A DNA stretch of 8,509 nt. It comes from Spirochaetia bacterium. Lineage in GTDB: Bacteria; Spirochaetota; Leptospiria; Leptospirales; Leptonemataceae. A model generated the notes under the pieces. The model saw nothing but the letters and a program-made list of their open reading frames with translations, was not told the DNA's origin and did not search any database. The stretch is taken from assembly GCA_029880625.1 (NCBI GenBank), contig JAOUOA010000087.1, forward strand, positions 1 through 8,509. Direction: 5' to 3'. Made by a program: the position numbers and the translations under genes. Below, piece after piece: positions 5,658 to 8,509 of this stretch. The first letter of the stretch is position 1, and every line of letters starts with the position of its first letter.

Positions 5658-6326
5658 ATGGATGAAGTCATTCAAAAAACCAGTAAGTATGCAGTTGTAA
5701 TTGCTTCCAGCTTTGACAAGGCACTGGAAATCGGCAGAAAGGAACTCGGCCTGGAAGACGGAGAACGAATCAGCTGGGAAACTCTGAATGATGGAGATGA
5801 TCCTGCAGGGAAAGGAGCCTGGGTGCTTAAGGTCGGTCGAAACGGAGAATTTGATAATGTCATTAGGAACTGTTCTTTTGAATTTGAATGCAGCATGAAC
5901 TGGCATGAATTGAAGCTTACAGCTGACGAAAATATCCGCTTCTGTAATAAATGCAATGAGAACGTATATCGGATATCTACTGATGAAGAGCTTCAGGAGT
6001 GTTTAGATAAGAGAAGATGCGTGGCCCTGTACCGGGACCATTTTTTTGGGGGGGAGCTTGTTCTCGGACGTCCCACTGTAACTCCAGGTACTGTGGATCT
6101 ATATGCAGAGATACCCAAAAATAATCTGAATCAAAAACAGCTCTTTCTACTTTCCAGTTTGACGCAGATGAATCTACAAATCGTTATTGCCGGCGCTATA
6201 CCTGAAAAAATGTTTCGTGTTCAATGGAGAGTCGATATAGAAACAGCACAGCAGAACCGGGAATTGCTGGAAGAAGCTGGAATTGGCGCAAGTATCACTC
6301 CGGCAACGATGGATCCCATCTATTAA
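5658..6326 (+). CDS. Putative Zn-binding protein with C-x17-C-x2-C-x21-C motif
   Basis: This is a 222-residue soluble protein. The N-terminal 60 residues ('ASSFDKALEIGRKELGLEDG', 'GAWVLKVGR') resemble small alpha/beta Jag-N-like domains. The middle has C78-S-M-N-W-H-E-L-x2-T-x-D-x2-I-R-F-C96-N-K-C99-x2-N-V-Y, then C121-V-A. I recall this as a widespread unnamed module ('W..L..T....vRfC..C...VY......grCva') in accessory proteins, where the four Cys could bind Zn; C72 and C115 are extra. The C-terminal 75 residues ('FRVQWRVDIETAQQNRELLE') form another small domain. ATG 5658 directly follows TATAAT (5652-5657) with no ribosome site, and the frame is closed at TGA 5643-5645, so the start is forced. 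A T7G7 tract lies inside the gene. Function unknown. Confidence 0.75.
   Translation: MDEVIQKTSKYAVVIASSFDKALEIGRKELGLEDGERISWETLNDGDDPAGKGAWVLKVGRNGEFDNVIRNCSFEFECSMNWHELKLTADENIRFCNKCNENVYRISTDEELQECLDKRRCVALYRDHFFGGELVLGRPTVTPGTVDLYAEIPKNNLNQKQLFLLSSLTQMNLQIVIAGAIPEKMFRVQWRVDIETAQQNRELLEEAGIGASITPATMDPIY
6041..6054 (+). repeat. T7G7 homopolymer tract inside a coding region
   Basis: Seven T (6041-6047) followed by seven G (6048-6054) code for the end of 'RDHFFGGEL'. The gene is in frame here. Adjacent homopolymer runs are mutation-prone and could switch the gene off by slippage. The zero-frame codons give T-TTT-TTT, the form of a slippery site; a -1 shift would end the protein within about 25 codons. 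Confidence 0.7.
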
Positions 6327-6332
6327 AATTAA

Positions 6333-6413
6333 ATGAATGCGAAAGAACTTGAAAATTACCTGCTGCATAATGCCCTGGCTTCTACTGTAAGTTATCTATC
6401 GCTTTTTGAATGA
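6333..6413 (+). pseudogene. Stub of a gene: 5' end only (26 codons)
   Basis: ATG 6333 lies six bases after the stop of the Zn-binding-type gene and starts 'MNAKELENYLLHNALAST', a convincing N-terminal helix. It then runs into the 3' end of the convergent membrane protein gene (stop 6382-6384) and ends at TGA 6411-6413. Residues after about 17 are encoded opposite that gene and look like translated antisense. I infer the start of a second operon gene whose remainder was replaced, with the breakpoint near 6378-6384. A tiny real peptide is possible but less likely. There is no ribosome site, though coupling to the upstream gene is possible. Confidence 0.4.
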
Positions 6414-7497
6414 TTTCGGAAATATTTTTGTCTTTCATTTCCCAGTGAGATTTCATTTTTTTCAGTAAACTTAATGCCTCTTTTTTTGGAAAAGAATCCA
6501 GATAGGATGCGATAATACGTGCATCAGAAGCATTGTCTCCCAGTGCATATTTTTCAAGCGCTGGAATTGATGCTCTGTCAGCAATGCAGGCAAGTCCAAA
6601 AACTGCAGTTTCAAAAATCTCGGGAATGTCCAGCCAGGATTCTATTTCCAGACGAAGTCGTGAGTCTTTTAAACGCAGCGAAGCTTCTGCAACCTTCATA
6701 ACTGCATATTCGCGAACTTCATTCAGTTTGGGAGTTGCAATCATGCTATGATCCCAATGGGGCAGGGGTATTGGATTTTTTATCCATTCGGCAAGTTCCA
6801 TTGCCTGATGGAATCCTATTGTCCCTGCCCATTTTTCATCTTCTCTAGAATGTTCTTCATTTGAAATAAAAGGACCGATTGGCCCGGATAATGCGCCAAG
6901 CCTTTCCAGAGCAGAGCTTACACTTTTTTCGTCGATCATGCCGTTCGGGCTTGATAAATTATTTTGGGCATTGTCTATAAAAAGAAGAATGCCGAGATAA
7001 ATGCCGGGAAAAATATGATAGATAAAAGACCACCATGTAAAGCGGAAAAAGACCAGGTTGAAAATAATGATATGTGTAATATAAAATCCGAGAATAGAGA
7101 TGAAAAATAAAATAGAGATTCGCTTCCAGTTTATGAATAAAGCATGCTCATAGAAAATAAAAAATACACCTGCCAGAAGAAGGAGGTTATTTGCTAATAT
7201 AAATAATAAAAATAGCGCAACTATTCCCGGCCATTCTGTTTGATCGGAATGATCCTGCATTTCAACAAATTCATGATACGGGTTTTCCCGGGAATTTGTT
7301 TTGCTTGAATCGCTCCGGGAGTTTATTTCATCATCAATAAACGGCTCATAAAAGTTCCATTGCGTGGATGCCTTATGTTTTATAAATATAGATCCTTCAT
7401 GAAATTCATTATCGACTGCCTGTCCGCTCCATAAAAAGAAAATCAATAAGCCGGTCAGGCCCGGAAGAAAGAATGAAATAATAATATTGTATCGCAT
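6382..7497 (-). CDS. Four-helix membrane protein with C-terminal HEAT-like helices
   Basis: The 371-residue protein starts at ATG 7495-7497 with AAGGA 11 bases upstream. The helix at residues 5-24 acts as a membrane anchor or signal. Residues 25-88 form a polar, probably periplasmic loop. Three further membrane helices lie at about 91-116, 125-150 and 155-174. The remaining 195 residues are soluble. From about 260 they are alpha-helical with repeated pairs ('NEVREYAVMKVAEASLRL', 'EIFETAVFGLACIADRASIP', 'ALEKYALGDNASDARIIASY') typical of HEAT-type repeats. The soluble tail should be cytosolic if all four segments span. Such repeats usually bind proteins. It is third in the operon from 8348, 21 bases after the repeat-protein gene. 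No catalytic motif; family not recognised. Confidence 0.75.
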   Translation of the reverse strand: MRYNIIISFFLPGLTGLLIFFLWSGQAVDNEFHEGSIFIKHKASTQWNFYEPFIDDEINSRSDSSKTNSRENPYHEFVEMQDHSDQTEWPGIVALFLLFILANNLLLLAGVFFIFYEHALFINWKRISILFFISILGFYITHIIIFNLVFFRFTWWSFIYHIFPGIYLGILLFIDNAQNNLSSPNGMIDEKSVSSALERLGALSGPIGPFISNEEHSREDEKWAGTIGFHQAMELAEWIKNPIPLPHWDHSMIATPKLNEVREYAVMKVAEASLRLKDSRLRLEIESWLDIPEIFETAVFGLACIADRASIPALEKYALGDNASDARIIASYLDSFPKKEALSLLKKMKSHWEMKDKNISEIIQKAIDNLQ

Positions 7498-7518
7498 TTA
7501 AACGGGCTTCCTTTGGAG

Positions 7519-7923
7519 CTATTTTTTGTTGGAGAAAATATACTGTATCTCTCTCAATCCTTCCGGCAGTCTGGAAATGCGTTTTGACTTTTTTAGATCC
7601 AGGTCTCCGCCTACGTTCAATCCTTTCGGCAGTAAGCTGACTTCAGATCCCTTCACGTAAAGATCCTTTCCAACAGTGAGATTTTCCGGAAGCTTTGTGA
7701 TTCTGCTGTTTCCCAGCATGAGATCTTTATTGACTTTCAGGTCTGCTGGAAGTTCGGGTATATCGGTATTTCCCAGAAAAAGGCTTCCGTTTACGGTAAG
7801 CCCTTCCGGAAGAGTTGGAATTTTTCTTTTCCTCAAATCGAGATCATGATTTACAGTTGCATTTTTTGAAGATAGAAATTCTTCCATGCTGATGATCTGA
7901 TAATTTATATTAATTGTATCCAT
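7519..7923 (-). CDS. Leucine-rich-type repeat (solenoid) protein, five 20-residue repeats
   Basis: I prefer the ATG at 7921-7923 (134 aa) because AAGGA (7935-7939) precedes it by 11 bases. An in-frame ATG at 7942-7944 overlaps the previous stop as ATGA and would add seven residues, so a coupled start there is possible. After about 20 residues come five repeats of 20-21 residues: 'LTVNGSLFLGNTDIPELPAD', 'LKVNKDLMLGNSRITKLPEN', 'LTVGKDLYVKGSEVSLLPKG' and two flanking copies. The consensus is L-x-V-x2-(D/S)-L-x-L-x2-(S/T)-x-I-x2-LP. This is the leucine-rich-type repeat with 'LPxgL' turns seen in bacterial binding proteins; it should build a short curved beta-solenoid. There is no signal peptide, so the protein is cytosolic and probably a protein-binding partner. 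Second gene of the operon. Confidence 0.8.
   Translation of the reverse strand: MDTININYQIISMEEFLSSKNATVNHDLDLRKRKIPTLPEGLTVNGSLFLGNTDIPELPADLKVNKDLMLGNSRITKLPENLTVGKDLYVKGSEVSLLPKGLNVGGDLDLKKSKRISRLPEGLREIQYIFSNKK
7558..7860 (-). repeat. Five coding repeats of about 60 bases
   Basis: The repeats correspond to the five solenoid units of the gene at 7519-7923, each 60 bases (the last 63). They are diverged at DNA level but keep the LPxxL and VxxDLxL codons in register, so they are old intragenic duplications rather than a recent tandem expansion. Confidence 0.7.
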
Positions 7924-7934
7924 TGTTAAGCTTT

Positions 7935-7939
7935 TCCTT
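7935..7939 (-). promoter_or_regulatory. Ribosome binding site for the repeat protein
   Basis: AAGGA on the minus strand lies 11 bases before ATG 7923, inside the overlap with the upstream gene. It favours the 7923 start over the ATGA-overlap start at 7944, which has no such site. Confidence 0.5.
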
Positions 7940-7940
7940 G

Positions 7941-8348
7941 TCATTCGTTGTCGTCTTTTACAAATAAATCCCAGGGAACATGTGTTGCATCTGTAATATA
8001 AAAAACCAGAGAAAGTTTCCAGCTGTCATTCTGGTCATCTTTTGTTTTTTCTTTGATTGTAAAAATCGGCTGTGTTTCACAATCAAAAACCGTATAGGCA
8101 TTCATAAGTTCCGGACTATTTTTAATTGTGTTCGTATATCGATCGCCGAATTCATCTATGATTAAATCGATAAACTCATCCGAATCCAGATCAGAAAGCA
8201 GATCCGAGGCCTCGTTTTCAATGATCATGTCTCCATAAAAAACAATCTGCGCTGATCCAGGAATAAAATTTTCCGGCACATATTGAAAGCCGTAATAAAA
8301 ATCGAGATAAATTTCATCATGATCATCATCATTTTCTTCTTCAGGCAT
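7941..8348 (-). CDS. Highly acidic small protein of unknown function
   Basis: The 135-residue protein starts at ATG 8346-8348, chosen for the strong ribosome site AGGGGGAG eight bases upstream; an in-frame TTG at 8372 would add eight residues and has no site. It is very acidic, with 34 Asp/Glu against 7 Lys/Arg. It opens with 'MPEEENDDDHDEIYLDFYYG' and continues with 'IPGSAQIVFYGDMII', an acidic helix 'DLLSDLDSDEFIDLIIDEFG' and a beta-rich end 'WKLSLVFYITDATHVPWDLF'. There is no signal peptide. Small, acidic and soluble fits an immunity protein or a nucleic-acid-mimicking inhibitor, but I recognise no family. It is the first gene of the three-gene operon 8348-6382, and its stop overlaps an upstream in-frame ATG of the repeat protein by ATGA. 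Confidence 0.7.
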   Translation of the reverse strand: MPEEENDDDHDEIYLDFYYGFQYVPENFIPGSAQIVFYGDMIIENEASDLLSDLDSDEFIDLIIDEFGDRYTNTIKNSPELMNAYTVFDCETQPIFTIKEKTKDDQNDSWKLSLVFYITDATHVPWDLFVKDDNE

Positions 8349-8356
8349 TTTCGATT

Positions 8357-8364
8357 CTCCCCCT
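8357..8364 (-). promoter_or_regulatory. Strong ribosome binding site (AGGGGGAG)
   Basis: The purine block on the minus strand ends eight bases before ATG 8348 and sets the start of the acidic protein. It is the best Shine-Dalgarno sequence in the window and suggests high translation of this operon. Confidence 0.7.
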
Positions 8365-8439
8365 GGTTTCAAATTCGTTTATATAAAATGACCGATTGTA
8401 AGAAAAAGATAGATTTCAATACAGGATAAAAAGATAAAT

Positions 8440-8509
8440 ATGGAATATGCTGAATTGGAAAATATTCGAACAGGAATTTTCATAGGTTTATCGATGAGTG
8501 CGGCCATGC
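8440..8509 (+). CDS. Start of a gene running off the window
   Basis: ATG 8440 opens a frame that stays open to the end of the window (23 codons). It begins 'MEYAELENIRTGIFIGLSMS' and 'AAM', with a hydrophobic stretch from about residue 11 that could start a membrane helix. AGGA at 8422-8425 is somewhat far away for a ribosome site. It is divergent from the acidic-protein operon with 91 bases between starts, so the two may share a regulatory region. Too short to assign. Confidence 0.45.
   Translation, partial: MEYAELENIRTGIFIGLSMSAAM

Noticed and set aside
1..8509. Chromosomal integron cassette array
   Set aside because: Many small unrelated genes suggested it, but they lie in both orientations, several overlap as operons, and no attC-type repeats separate them.

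Overview
The window is an AT-rich, Gram-negative-type accessory region made of small, mostly unnamed genes. A Leptospira-like spirochaete is the best guess, not a demonstrated assignment. The hints are many short lipoproteins with relaxed lipoboxes, the start of a 7TMR-DISM-type sensor at the left edge, and a stand-alone protein of the flagellar rod/hook (FlgF/FlgG) family. No rRNA, tRNA, CRISPR array, transposase, integrase or phage structural gene is visible.

Left part (1-1254): the N-terminus of a probable 7TMR-DISM sensor runs off the left edge on the minus strand. A 39-codon tail of an otherwise missing gene (258-377, +) sits directly upstream of it. Next come a small unknown cytosolic protein (554-862, +) and a small exported protein on the minus strand whose stop codon overlaps it convergently.

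Middle (1381-3270, minus): a compact run of four genes reads a Cys-rich lipoprotein (3270-2896), a lipoprotein with a possible carboxypeptidase-regulatory-like beta fold (2860-2300), a cytosolic protein (2303-1746) and a lipoprotein with a pseudopilin-like 'YP...L...P' domain (1740-1381). The joins are 35 nt, a 4-nt ATGA overlap and 5 nt, so co-transcription is likely. Three envelope proteins and one cytosolic protein in one unit is the clearest multi-gene arrangement here.

Centre (3323-5513): a 129-codon gene broken by loss of one T in a homopolymer, a lipoprotein, a full-length FlgF/FlgG-like protein carrying a Sec signal peptide, and a small three-helix membrane protein on the opposite strand. 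The signal-peptide version of a flagellar rod protein is the most unusual single gene.

Right part (5658-8509): a putative Zn-binding protein with C78/C96/C99/C121, followed by the 26-codon start of a truncated gene. Convergent to these is a three-gene minus-strand operon: an acidic protein, a five-repeat 'L-V-DL-L-LP' solenoid protein, and a four-helix membrane protein with an alpha-helical HEAT-like tail. A new plus-strand gene begins at 8440 and runs off the edge.

Taken together, frequent strand switches, one frameshifted gene, two gene stubs and lineage-specific envelope proteins point to a region of gene turnover. No complete new defence or secretion system can be proven from this sequence; the best candidates are the Sec-targeted FlgG-like protein and the two operons of unknown function.
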